This document shows positions 44,725 to 55,592 of a stretch of 64,000 nt of DNA, in pieces. Below the pieces are notes generated by a model. The model saw only the letters and a list, made by a program, of their open reading frames with translations, had not been told where the DNA came from and did no database searches. The position numbers and the translations under genes were made by a program. Source of the stretch: Streptomyces sp. NK15101 (lineage in GTDB: Bacteria > Actinomycetota > Actinomycetes > Streptomycetales > Streptomycetaceae); contig NZ_JAINVG010000016.1 of assembly GCF_020400725.1 (NCBI RefSeq), forward strand, positions 1-64,000, read 5' to 3'. Within the stretch, counting starts at the first letter, position 1, and each line of letters starts with the position of its first letter.

Positions 44725-45687
44725 ATGACAGCCGCCGCACCCCCGCCGGAGGCCCTCCGCGCACCCCTCGTCGTCGAGTTCCCCTTCACCCGTTCCCTCG
44801 GCCCCGTCCAGTCCGCCTTCCTCACCGGACTGCGCGAGCGCACCGTCCTCGGCGTGCGCACCGAGGCGGGCGAGGTGCTCGTCCCGCCCGTCGAGTACGA
44901 CCCCGTCACCGCCGCCGAACTCCGCGAGCTCGTCGAGGTCGCCGCCACCGGCACCGTCACCACCTGGGCCTGGAACCCCGAGCCCCGCCCCGGGCAGCCC
45001 CTCGCGACTCCCTTCGCCTGGGTCCTCGTGCGCCTCGACGGCGCCGACACCGCCCTCCTCCACGCCCTGGACGCCCCCGGCCCCGAAGCCGTCCGCACCG
45101 GCCTGCGGGTGCGGATCCGCTGGGCCGCCGAACGCTCCGGCGCGATCACGGACATCGCCTGCTTCGAACCGCACGAGAGCGCGCGGGAGCACGAACCCAC
45201 CCCGCACGACGGCCGGTTCGATGACCCCGTGACCGGCATCGTCGCCCCCGCCCGCCTCGATTACACGTACAGCCCCGGCCGCGCCCAGACCCGCTATCTG
45301 CACGGGCTCGCCGAGCGCCGCACGGTCGGCGAGCGCTGCCCCTCCTGCGCCAAGGTGTACGTGCCGCCCCGCGGCGCCTGCCCCACCTGTGGCGTCGCCA
45401 CCACCGACCGGGTCGAGGTCGGCCCCCGCGGCACCGTCACCACCTTCTGCATCGTCAACATCAAGGCGAAGAATCTGGACATCGAGGTCCCCTACGTCTA
45501 CGCCCACATCGCCCTCGACGGCGCCGGGCTCGCCCTCCACGGCCGCATCGCCGGCATCCCCTACGACGAGGTCCGCATGGGCCTGCGCGTCGAACCCGTG
45601 TGGAGCGAGGACGGCCGCTACCCCGACCACTACCGGCCCACCGGCGAGCCCGACGCCGACTACGACACGTACAAGGAGCTGCTATGA
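44725..45687 (+). CDS. DUF35 zinc-ribbon/OB-fold protein, double domain
   Basis: 320 residues with two OB-fold (DUF35) regions. The second has a zinc ribbon with four cysteines: CPSCAKVYVPPRGACPTCG (about 212-230). VTTFCIVNIKAKNLDIEVPY and DEVRMGLRVEPVW are typical. In steroid-degrading actinobacteria these proteins (Rv3521, ChsH2) bind lipid-transfer thiolases and are needed for their activity. The ATG of the following thiolase overlaps its stop (ATGA), so the two are produced together, supporting a stoichiometric complex. Confidence 0.87.
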   Translation: MTAAAPPPEALRAPLVVEFPFTRSLGPVQSAFLTGLRERTVLGVRTEAGEVLVPPVEYDPVTAAELRELVEVAATGTVTTWAWNPEPRPGQPLATPFAWVLVRLDGADTALLHALDAPGPEAVRTGLRVRIRWAAERSGAITDIACFEPHESAREHEPTPHDGRFDDPVTGIVAPARLDYTYSPGRAQTRYLHGLAERRTVGERCPSCAKVYVPPRGACPTCGVATTDRVEVGPRGTVTTFCIVNIKAKNLDIEVPYVYAHIALDGAGLALHGRIAGIPYDEVRMGLRVEPVWSEDGRYPDHYRPTGEPDADYDTYKELL

Positions 45688-46739
45688 GCCGGGACGTGGC
45701 GATCGTCGCCTTCGCCCAGAGCGACCACCGGCGGCACACCGACGACCTCTCCGAGGTCGAGATGGTGATGCCCGTGCTGCACGAGGTGCAGCGGCAGACC
45801 GGCCTGAAGGCCGCCGACATCGGCTTCACCTGCTCCGGCTCCTGCGACTACCTCGCCGGGCGCGCCTTCTCCTTCACCATGGCCCTCGACGGCGTCGGCG
45901 CCTGGCCGCCGATCTCCGAGTCCCACGTGGAGACGGACGGCGCCTGGGCGCTCCACGAGGCCTGGGTGAAGCTCCTCACCGGCGAGGCCGACACCGCCCT
46001 CGTCTACGCCTACGGCAAGTCCTCGCCCGGCTCCGTCCGCGACGTCCTCACCCGCCAGCTCGACCCGTACTACCTCGCCCCGCTCTGGCCCGACTCCGTC
46101 GCCCTCGCCGCCCTCCAGGCCCAGGCCCTCGTCGACGCCGGGGACACCGACGAACCCGCCCTCGCCGCGATCGCCGCCCGCAGCCGCGAGGACGCGAGGG
46201 CGAACCCCCACGCCCAGCTGCCCGGCGCCCGCCCCCAGGGCGGATACGCCGTCCGTCCCCTCCGCACGGGCGACTGCCCGCCCGTCGGCGACGGCGCCGC
46301 CGCCGTGATCCTCGCCGCCGGCGACCGGGCCCGCGAGCTGTGCGAGCGCCCCGCCTGGATCCGGGGCATGGACCACCGGATCGAGGCCCACTCCCTCGGC
46401 GTTCGCGACCTCACCGACTCGCCCTCCACGCGCCTCGCCGCCGAACGCGCCGGAGCCTTCGAAAGGCCCGTCGACACCGCCGAACTCCACGCCCCCTTCA
46501 CCTCCCAGGAGGTCGTCCTCAGGAAGGCGCTCCGTCTCGACGACAGCGTGCGGGTCAACCCCTCCGGCGGCGCCCTCGCCGCCAACCCCGTCATGGCCGC
46601 GGGGCTGATCCGGCTCGGCGAGGCCGCCGCCCGCGTCCACCGCGGCGAGTCCGACCGCGCCCTCGCCCACGCGACCTCCGGCCCCTGCCTCCAGCAGAAC
46701 CTCGTCGCCGTCCTGGAAGGGGAGACCCATGCCCGGTAA
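45684..46739 (+). CDS. lipid-transfer protein / thiolase-like (SCP-2 type), Ltp4-like
   Basis: 351 residues of the thiolase superfamily. The nucleophile region differs from classical thiolases: FTCSGSCDYLAGRAFSF (about 48-64), then SHVETDGAWALHEAWVKLLTG, and VNPSGGALAANPVMAAG near the C-terminus. No acyl carrier or separate SCP2 domain. Related Ltp proteins carry out retro-aldol cleavage of beta-hydroxy side-chain CoA esters together with a DUF35 partner, which is encoded just upstream. Its end overlaps the next thiolase by 11 bases. Confidence 0.87.
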   Translation: MSRDVAIVAFAQSDHRRHTDDLSEVEMVMPVLHEVQRQTGLKAADIGFTCSGSCDYLAGRAFSFTMALDGVGAWPPISESHVETDGAWALHEAWVKLLTGEADTALVYAYGKSSPGSVRDVLTRQLDPYYLAPLWPDSVALAALQAQALVDAGDTDEPALAAIAARSREDARANPHAQLPGARPQGGYAVRPLRTGDCPPVGDGAAAVILAAGDRARELCERPAWIRGMDHRIEAHSLGVRDLTDSPSTRLAAERAGAFERPVDTAELHAPFTSQEVVLRKALRLDDSVRVNPSGGALAANPVMAAGLIRLGEAAARVHRGESDRALAHATSGPCLQQNLVAVLEGETHAR

Positions 46740-47898
46740 AGAGCCCGTGGCCGTCGTCGGCATCGGCCAGACCAAGCACGTCGCCGCCCGCAGGGACGTC
46801 TCGATCGCCGGCCTCGTCCGCGAGGCCGCCCTCCGCGCCCTGGAGGACGCCGAGCTGACCTGGGCGGACGTCGACGCCGTCGTCATCGGCAAGGCCCCCG
46901 ACTTCTTCGAGGGCGTCATGATGCCGGAGCTGTACCTCGCCGACGCGCTCGGCGCGGTCGGCAAGCCCATGCTCCGGGTCCACACGGCCGGATCGGTCGG
47001 CGGCTCCACCGCCCTCGTCGCCGCCGATCTGGTCTCCGCGCGCGTGCACCGGACCGTCCTCACCCTCGCCTTCGAGAAGCAGTCCGAGTCCAACGCCATG
47101 TGGGGCCTCTCCCTGCCCGTCCCCTTCCAGCAGCCCCTGCTCGCCGGCGCCGGGGGCTTCTTCGCCCCGCACGTGCGCGCGTACATGCGCCGCACCGGAG
47201 CCCCCGACACGATCGGCTCCCTCGTCGCGTACAAGGACCGGCGCAACGCCCTCAAGAACCCGTACGCCCACCTCCACGAGCACGACCTCACCCTGGAGAA
47301 GGTCCAGGCCTCCCCGATGCTCTGGGACCCCATCCGCTACTCCGAGACCTGCCCCTCCTCGGACGGCGCCTGCGCCATGATCCTCACCGACCGCGCCGGC
47401 GCCGACCGCGCGCCACGCCCGCCCGCCTGGGTGCACGGCGGGGCGATGCGCAGCGAACCCACCCTCTTCGCCGGCAAGGACTTCGTCTCCCCGCGGGCCG
47501 GCCGGGACTGCGCCGCCGACGTCTACCGGCAGGCCGGCATCACCGACCCGCGCCGGCAGATCGACGCCGTCGAGATGTACGTGCCGTTCTCCTGGTACGA
47601 GCCCATGTGGCTGGAGAACCTGGGCTTCGCCGAGGAGGGCGAGGGCTGGAAGCTCACCGAGGCCGGGGTGACCGAGCTCGACGGCGACCTGCCCGTGAAC
47701 CCCTCGGGCGGGGTCCTCTCCACCAACCCCATCGGAGCCTCCGGGATGATCCGCTTCGCCGAGGCGGCCCTCCAGGTACGGGGGGACGCCGGCGAGCACC
47801 AGGTCGAGGGCGCCCACCGGGCCCTCGGCCACGCCTACGGAGGCGGCGCCCAGTTCTTCTCCATGTGGCTCGTGGGCGACACCCCGCCCAACGGCTGA
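46729..47898 (+). CDS. lipid-transfer protein / thiolase-like (SCP-2 type), Ltp3-like
   Basis: 389 residues. Thiolase-fold features: VAVVGIGQTKHVAARRDVSI, VDAVVIGKAPDFFEGVM, RVHTAGSVGGSTALVAADLV, and the C-terminal NPSGGVLSTNPIGASGMIRF with GHAYGGGAQFFSMWLV. It starts inside the previous thiolase gene. The pair after a DUF35 protein matches the order of Rv3521-Rv3523 (DUF35, ltp4, ltp3) in Mycobacterium as I recall it. The two thiolases may form a heteromer. Substrate inferred. Confidence 0.87.
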   Translation: MPGKEPVAVVGIGQTKHVAARRDVSIAGLVREAALRALEDAELTWADVDAVVIGKAPDFFEGVMMPELYLADALGAVGKPMLRVHTAGSVGGSTALVAADLVSARVHRTVLTLAFEKQSESNAMWGLSLPVPFQQPLLAGAGGFFAPHVRAYMRRTGAPDTIGSLVAYKDRRNALKNPYAHLHEHDLTLEKVQASPMLWDPIRYSETCPSSDGACAMILTDRAGADRAPRPPAWVHGGAMRSEPTLFAGKDFVSPRAGRDCAADVYRQAGITDPRRQIDAVEMYVPFSWYEPMWLENLGFAEEGEGWKLTEAGVTELDGDLPVNPSGGVLSTNPIGASGMIRFAEAALQVRGDAGEHQVEGAHRALGHAYGGGAQFFSMWLVGDTPPNG

Positions 47899-47933
47899 GC
47901 TCCGGAGGACGGGGAGGGACCTAGCCTGGCCGC

Positions 47934-48344
47934 ATGAACGCGGAACGTGATCTCACCCGGCTCCTCGCCGGGATGCGCCCGGAACTCGACCCCGGCCGCT
48001 ACGTCTTCACCACGGTGGACGGCCCCGCCCCGGCCGGGGTCGCCCCCGTCGTCACCGTCACCGAACCCGAGGGCCTCACCCTCGTCGTACGGCAGGAGGA
48101 GGCGGACGCCGCCGGCCTCCCGTACGACTACGTGGCCGGCCGGATCACGCTCCGGGTGCACTCCGCGCTCGACGCCGTCGGACTCACGGCGGCCGTCGCG
48201 GGCGAGCTCGCCGCGGCGGGTCTGAGCTGCAACGTGGTGGCCGGATTCCACCACGACCACCTCTTCGTCGAACACGACCGGGCGAGCCGGGCGTTGGACC
48301 TCCTGAACCGCCTCTCGCAGCGATCCGCCGAATCGGCCGGATGA
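47934..48344 (+). CDS. ACT-domain protein
   Basis: 136 residues. Begins RDLTRLLAGMRPELDPGRYVFTTV and has TLVVRQEEADAAGL, LRVHSALDAVGLTAAVAGEL and CNVVAGFHHDHLFVEHDRAS, a pattern seen in small ACT-domain proteins that may bind an amino acid. It is 36 bases after the thiolase operon on the same strand, but nothing links it functionally. Sites 48345-48647 after it (303 bases) show no gene, promoter motif or hairpin that I trust. Confidence 0.78.
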   Translation: MNAERDLTRLLAGMRPELDPGRYVFTTVDGPAPAGVAPVVTVTEPEGLTLVVRQEEADAAGLPYDYVAGRITLRVHSALDAVGLTAAVAGELAAAGLSCNVVAGFHHDHLFVEHDRASRALDLLNRLSQRSAESAG

Positions 48345-48647
48345 GGGACACGGGCGGCCCCCTCCCCGCGTACGAGGGGCTGCGCGGGGCCGCTCGTCGG
48401 GCCGTCCGCCCCGTGGCCGCCCTCGGCGGACCGGCCGGTCGTCCGCACCGCGCGCCCTCCGTGACCGGGCGGGCGCTCCGCGTGCCCGTCGGGCTTCCGG
48501 GCCGCCGCGCGCCCCGAGCTCCCGGAGGGGGCACCGGCCGGGAGTCGGCCGGTCACCCGCGGTGCACGGGCCGGTCCGCGCCGTCGGGCCGGGCCCCGGG
48601 GCGCCGCCCGGCGTCGCGTCGTGCGCCGGGGCACGTACCATGGCCGT

Positions 48648-49148
48648 ATGTCCTTCCTCCGCCGCCGCAGCGCCGCCACACCCGCGGGCCCGGACTTCGA
48701 CGTCCTGGCCATGGACCCGGGGGACTGGCCCGGCAATCTCGGCGCCGGTCTGCTGCCCGCGCCCGACGGCTCCTGCCAGGGCGTGTTCCTCCGCTACGAC
48801 CTGTTCGGCGGCCGTGGACCCGCGATGATCATCGGCAACCTCCCCGAGGGCTCCCCGGCGCGCGAGCTCGCCGACGGCCAGATCCCCTTCGAGGTGGCGC
48901 AGCTCCTCGCCGCCCTGGAGAACGACGAGCCGGTCGAGGTCCTCGACACCGAGGACATGCCCGTCATGCAGGGCGACAACCTCCTCATCGTGCGCCGCCT
49001 CAAGCTCTCCGAGAGCCGCATCTCCTGCGTCCAGTTCGACCGCAGCGACAACGTCCTCGTGACGATCGCCAGTTGGGACCGGCCGATCACCGACGACCTG
49101 TACGCGCTGCTCAAGCCGCTGCCCGCCGAGCTGTTCCAGCAGGGCTGA
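48648..49148 (+). CDS. conserved hypothetical protein, 166 aa
   Basis: 166 residues from ATG 48648. Soluble, with an Arg-rich start (MSFLRRRSAA) and a mixed alpha/beta pattern: AMDPGDWPGNLGAGLLPAPD, AMIIGNLPEGSPARELADGQ, NLLIVRRLKLSESRISC. I believe it is widespread in Streptomyces, but no function is known to me. It precedes the S4-domain gene by 17 bases, so the two are probably co-transcribed. Confidence 0.75.
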   Translation: MSFLRRRSAATPAGPDFDVLAMDPGDWPGNLGAGLLPAPDGSCQGVFLRYDLFGGRGPAMIIGNLPEGSPARELADGQIPFEVAQLLAALENDEPVEVLDTEDMPVMQGDNLLIVRRLKLSESRISCVQFDRSDNVLVTIASWDRPITDDLYALLKPLPAELFQQG

Positions 49149-49165
49149 CGGGGGAGCCGGGGCCG

Positions 49166-49531
49166 ATGAGCGCGCGCGTCGACGCCTGGATCTGGGCGGT
49201 CCGTCTCACCAAGACCCGCTCGCAGGCCGCGGCCGCCTGCCGGGCCGGACACGTCAAGGTCAACGGCGAGCGGGTCAAGCCCGCCCAGGCCGTGAAGCCC
49301 GGCGACGAGGTCCGGATCTTCCACGGCGGCCGGGAGCGGATCGTCGAGATCAAGGAGCTCCACACCAAGCGGGTCGGTCCGCCGGTCGCCGTCGAGGCGT
49401 ACGTGGACAACAGCCCGCCCCCGCCGCCGCGCGAGCACGTCGCCGTCGCCGCCGTGCGCGACCGGGGCGCGGGACGCCCCACCAAGCGCGAGCGCCGCGA
49501 AATCGACGAGCTGCGCGGCCGGCGCCCCTGA
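49166..49531 (+). CDS. S4-domain RNA-binding protein (Hsp15-like)
   Basis: 121 residues. The S4 fold occupies about 1-65: RVDAWIWAVRLTKTRSQAAA, CRAGHVKVNGERVKPAQAVK and GDEVRIFHGGRERIVEI. The basic C-terminal tail (GRPTKRERREIDELRGRR) is usual for the Hsp15/RqcP-like group, which binds ribosomal RNA on stalled or dissociated large subunits. ATG 49166 follows the upstream gene by 17 bases. A perfect bidirectional hairpin separates it from the convergent geosmin synthase gene. Confidence 0.88.
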   Translation: MSARVDAWIWAVRLTKTRSQAAAACRAGHVKVNGERVKPAQAVKPGDEVRIFHGGRERIVEIKELHTKRVGPPVAVEAYVDNSPPPPPREHVAVAAVRDRGAGRPTKRERREIDELRGRRP

Positions 49532-49545
49532 TCCGTACGTGCGCG

Positions 49546-49581
49546 GGGGCCGTGTCCGGGACGTCTCCCGGACACGGCCCC
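49546..49581. terminator. perfect 16-bp hairpin between convergent genes
   Basis: Bases 49546-49561 (GGGGCCGTGTCCGGGA) pair without mismatch with 49566-49581 around the loop CGTC. It can terminate both the S4-domain gene and the geosmin synthase gene. Confidence 0.88.
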
Positions 49582-49597
49582 GTCCGTGCCGTCGCCG

Positions 49598-51955
<2,358 letters not shown>

Positions 51956-53929
51956 TCAGCCCTGGGAAACCCGCACGTCAGCGGCCTTCACAAAGGCCAC
52001 CCGATGGCCGAACTGGATCTGGTAGTACTCCTCCCGGCCCCGGACCACCGTGTGCCCGCTCGGATCGAACACCGGCGCGAAGTAGTACTCGCCCGGGGTG
52101 CGGCCGCCCACCACGTACCGCTGACCCGCGAGCAGCCTGTACGGCAGCGGCGACACCGACTGCACCGGCACACCCGCCGGATACGCCGAGGCCTCCGGAT
52201 ACGCCCGCCCGTACACCGGCACCTCCGCCAGGCCCTCCCGGGGCGTCAGGACCCGACCGCGCGCGTTCACCGCCGTCGGCTCCTCCACCGGATTGAGGAA
52301 CCACGCCTTCTGGCCGAGGTACCAGACCGCCGTCCAGTCCCCCCGGCGCTCCGCCACCGCGAAACTCTGCCCGGTCGAGGCCCGCGCCCCCGTGTCGTTG
52401 ACGCCGGTCGTGGAGTCCTGCCCGCCCGGCCGCAGACCGATGTCCTTCACCAGGGGCGCGTCGGCGCTCGGCGCGGTGTGCAGGCGCACCGCCCCGCTGC
52501 CGTGCGGCACACACGCCTGCCCCGCCGCCGCACAGCCCGTGTAGACCGGCCGGTGGGACTCGTAGTCGGGCCGGATCGTCACCACGCCCGCGTGCGGACC
52601 GGCGCTCGGGGTGACCGGACGGCCGAGCAGCCGGAAGTAGTGCGCCCAGTCCCAGTACGGCCCCGGGTCCGTGTGCATGTTCTTGATCGTGGAGGTCACC
52701 GTGCCCGGCACGTTGTCGTGGCCCAGGACGTGCTGCCGGTCCAGCGGGATGTCGTACCGCGCCGCGATGTACCGCACCAGGCGCGCCGACGTCCGGTACA
52801 TCGCCTCCGTGTACCAGGAGTCCGGCGAGGTCAGGAAGCCCTCGTGCTCCAGACCCACCGACTTGGCGTTCACGAACCAGTTCCCCGCGTGCCAGGCCAC
52901 GTCCTTCAGCGGCACGTGCTGGGCGATGTGCCCGTCGGAGGAGCGCAGCGAGTACTGCCAGGACACGTACGTCGGGTCCTGCACCAGTCTCAGGGTGGTC
53001 CTCCAGTCCGCCTCGGTGTCGTGGATCACGATGTAGTCGATCGACTGGGAGGCGGGCCGGTTCGCCTTGTCGTGGTTGCCGTAGTCGCCGTCGCCGAACT
53101 CCTCGTACGGCGCGGGGACCCATTCGCAGGCCACCGAGGCCGGGCACTCCACGGGCCCGGAGGCCGGCCGGCGCAGCCCCAGGGCCGCCACCTGGCCGGT
53201 GGCGGGCGCCACCGCCGGGTCGGCCGGGAGCGTCACCACCTGCCCGCTGTCCGTCGTCCGCGTCTCCCCGGTACGGATCACGTCGAACACGTCGTTCGCG
53301 TACGTCGTCGCCGTCGCCGAGTCGTCCGCGCCGGAGTACCGCGCCACCGCCCCGTACCAGTCGGCCGGGTCCGCGCTCGCCGGAAGGCCGGCCTCGCGCT
53401 GCGCCGCCGCGAGCAGCGCCGCCCCGCCCTCGATGTTCGCGGCCGGCACGGTGCGCAGTTCCTCGGCCGGGATCCCGGACAGCGCGGACGCCCGCTCCAG
53501 GGTCCGCAGCCGCTCCGGCAGCCGCTCGGGCGCGGGCGGCGGGACCTCGCCGCCGGTGCGGACCGGACGGGAGGAGTCGCCCCTGGCGTCCTCCTCGCCC
53601 TCCGAGTGGTGCGGGGCGGTCCGGGCCAGTGCCGTCACCGCGTCCGTCAGGTGCATCGGCCCGTAGCCGCCGGTCACGCTGGGCGCACCGCCGTGGGTGT
53701 CCCACCGCGACTGCAGGTACGACACGGCGAGCAGCACGCTCTCGGGCACGCCGTGCCGCTCGGCCGCCCGCGCGAACTGCCCCTGCAGGGCACCCGCCTC
53801 GGACACGTCGGCGCCGGCGGGCGGGGCGGCGGACAGCAGGGGAAGCAGCAGGGCGGCGGACGCCAGGGCGCCCACCGCCCCCGGCACACGGATCGGCGAA
53901 GGACGTCTGCGCGACGCGGAACGGAGCAA
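51956..53929 (-). CDS. N-acetylmuramoyl-L-alanine amidase, secreted
   Basis: 657 residues from a TTG at 53929, chosen because GGAGG stands five bases upstream. Signal peptide: basic SASRRRPSPIR, hydrophobic VGALASAALLLPLLSA, cleavage near AGA. Residues about 40-110 look like a lytic-transglycosylase-like helical region. The Amidase_2 domain (about 285-430) shows IDYIVIHDTEADWRTTLRLV (zinc His), HVPLKDVAWHAGNWFVNAKS, GLEHEG and VLGHDNVPG. The C-terminal part is beta-rich, probably cell-wall binding. It cleaves the amide between muramic acid and the stem peptide outside the cell. The 302-base gap upstream holds no gene. Confidence 0.9.
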   Translation of the reverse strand: MLRSASRRRPSPIRVPGAVGALASAALLLPLLSAAPPAGADVSEAGALQGQFARAAERHGVPESVLLAVSYLQSRWDTHGGAPSVTGGYGPMHLTDAVTALARTAPHHSEGEEDARGDSSRPVRTGGEVPPPAPERLPERLRTLERASALSGIPAEELRTVPAANIEGGAALLAAAQREAGLPASADPADWYGAVARYSGADDSATATTYANDVFDVIRTGETRTTDSGQVVTLPADPAVAPATGQVAALGLRRPASGPVECPASVACEWVPAPYEEFGDGDYGNHDKANRPASQSIDYIVIHDTEADWRTTLRLVQDPTYVSWQYSLRSSDGHIAQHVPLKDVAWHAGNWFVNAKSVGLEHEGFLTSPDSWYTEAMYRTSARLVRYIAARYDIPLDRQHVLGHDNVPGTVTSTIKNMHTDPGPYWDWAHYFRLLGRPVTPSAGPHAGVVTIRPDYESHRPVYTGCAAAGQACVPHGSGAVRLHTAPSADAPLVKDIGLRPGGQDSTTGVNDTGARASTGQSFAVAERRGDWTAVWYLGQKAWFLNPVEEPTAVNARGRVLTPREGLAEVPVYGRAYPEASAYPAGVPVQSVSPLPYRLLAGQRYVVGGRTPGEYYFAPVFDPSGHTVVRGREEYYQIQFGHRVAFVKAADVRVSQG

Positions 53930-54231
53930 GGCAGCCTCCAGAGGCAGGGGGTGACACGGGGGCGTGCGGGACCGAACCCGTACAGGGGTATCGGCTCCCG
54001 GACGTTCCGTCAATCACACCCGTACGAAAGGAAGTTCCCACGTCAGGGCGGGAATGGAGGCCGTACGGCGGAGTTTCGCCGAGACGGGTCCCGGGCCTGG
54101 GACGCGTCACTGGAGTGGACCAATGGAGGGGTCCTCGTGGAGGGGGACGGACAAGCCGGTGCGCCGCGTCCCGGTGTGTCGGCACCGGGCTCACGGCGCA
54201 CCGCCCCCGTGTGGTCGGCCGGACCCGCCCT

Positions 54232-55359
54232 TCAGCGCGTCCCGACCGCCGCGCGCACGGCCCGCCGTGCCATGGCGCAGTCGTCGTGCAGCCGCCTCAG
54301 CAGCAGCCGCTGTTCCTCGCCGGGCGCGAGCGCCCCCGAGGGCACCGGCACCGAACCGGCCGGCGGGGCCTCCTTCATGGTGCGCTGCACCGCCGTCTCG
54401 TAGGTACGGATCTCCCGCGTCAGCACGATCATCAGGTTCACCAGGAAGGCGTCCCGGGAGGCCGGGCCCGCCTGCTGGGCGAGCTGACTGATCTGGCGCC
54501 GGGCCAGCGGCGCGTCACCGAGCACCGCCCACAGGGTCGCCAGGTCGTAGCCGGGCAGGTACCAGCCCGCGTGCTCCCAGTCGACGAGCACCGGCCCGGC
54601 CGGGGAGAGCAGGATGTTGGAGAGCAGGGCGTCGCCGTGACAGAACTGGCCCATGCCCTGACGGCCGCCCGCGTGCGCCAGACCGTGCAGCAGCTTCTGC
54701 AGGTCGTCCCGGTCCCGGTCCGTGAAGAGCCCGAGCTCGTGGTAACGGGCGATCCGGGCACCGTAGTCCAGCGGCGCGTCGAAGGTCCCGGCCGGCGGCC
54801 GCCAGGCGTTGAGCCGGGCGATCGCACCGAGCGCGGCCCGCACGTCGGCCCGCGGCGGAGCCTCGACGGGGTGGCGCGAGAGCGCCGCCGCACGCCCGGG
54901 CATCCGCTCGATCACCAGCGCGCAGTTCTCCGGATCCGCGGCGATCAGCCGCGGTGCCCGCACCGGAGGACGGTGACGGACGAAGGAGCGGTAGGACGCT
55001 ATCTCGTGCCGGAACCGCTCGACCCAGGCGGGGGAGTGGTCCAGTAAACACTTCGCGACCGCCGTCGTCCGCCCGGTCGTTCCGACGATCAGCACGGAAC
55101 GGCCGCTGCGCCGCAGCACCTGCACCGGGTTGAACTCCGGGCAGATCCGGTGGACCGAGGCGATCGCCATCTTCAGCTGCGCCCCCTGGGGGCCGGACAG
55201 ATCGATTCTCCCGCTGACCGGCTGGGTACCGGTGCCGCCCGCCCAGCGCCTCGGCCGGACGGCCTGGGGGGCGGGGGCGAGGTACGGTCCGGCGCCGGCC
55301 GGGACGATGCGGTGCTGCGGCCGGGGCGGGGCGGACACGGAGGACGATGCTGTGTACAT
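54232..55359 (-). CDS. aminoglycoside phosphotransferase-family kinase
   Basis: 375 residues. After a variable 60-residue N-terminus comes the kinase fold: [20 protein letters not shown] (ATP lysine and glutamate), [12 protein letters not shown] (hinge), catalytic loop [13 protein letters not shown] (HGDxxxxN) and [19 protein letters not shown] (metal Asp). Family members phosphorylate antibiotics, choline, homoserine or sugars; the substrate is not predictable here. No resistance or biosynthetic genes adjoin. Divergent from the NsdA-like regulator. Confidence 0.85.
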   Translation of the reverse strand: MYTASSSVSAPPRPQHRIVPAGAGPYLAPAPQAVRPRRWAGGTGTQPVSGRIDLSGPQGAQLKMAIASVHRICPEFNPVQVLRRSGRSVLIVGTTGRTTAVAKCLLDHSPAWVERFRHEIASYRSFVRHRPPVRAPRLIAADPENCALVIERMPGRAAALSRHPVEAPPRADVRAALGAIARLNAWRPPAGTFDAPLDYGARIARYHELGLFTDRDRDDLQKLLHGLAHAGGRQGMGQFCHGDALLSNILLSPAGPVLVDWEHAGWYLPGYDLATLWAVLGDAPLARRQISQLAQQAGPASRDAFLVNLMIVLTREIRTYETAVQRTMKEAPPAGSVPVPSGALAPGEEQRLLLRRLHDDCAMARRAVRAAVGTR

Positions 55360-55592
55360 GGAGGTGACAGATCCCTTCGTGCGCCGACGAGTTGCGTGCG
55401 TCGCCCCGCCCGCCCCCGGTCCGCACCCTGGGGAATGAGGGCCGGTCGGCGGGGCGGGGTGGCGCGTTCCTACCTGACACCCGGGCGCGGGTGGCGGAAC
55501 ATCTCGCGCACCCTGGCGAAGCCTGGCGAATTGTCGCCAGGCCTATGACAGAGGGCTACTGTCAACTCAGCCGAGAACCTGGGGGCTTAGAC

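Noticed and set aside
53987..54013. TTGACG/GATACC pair as the promoter of the amidase gene
   Set aside because: The spacer is only about 15 bases and no SigE-type pattern (GGAAC with a correctly spaced CGTC) fits either.
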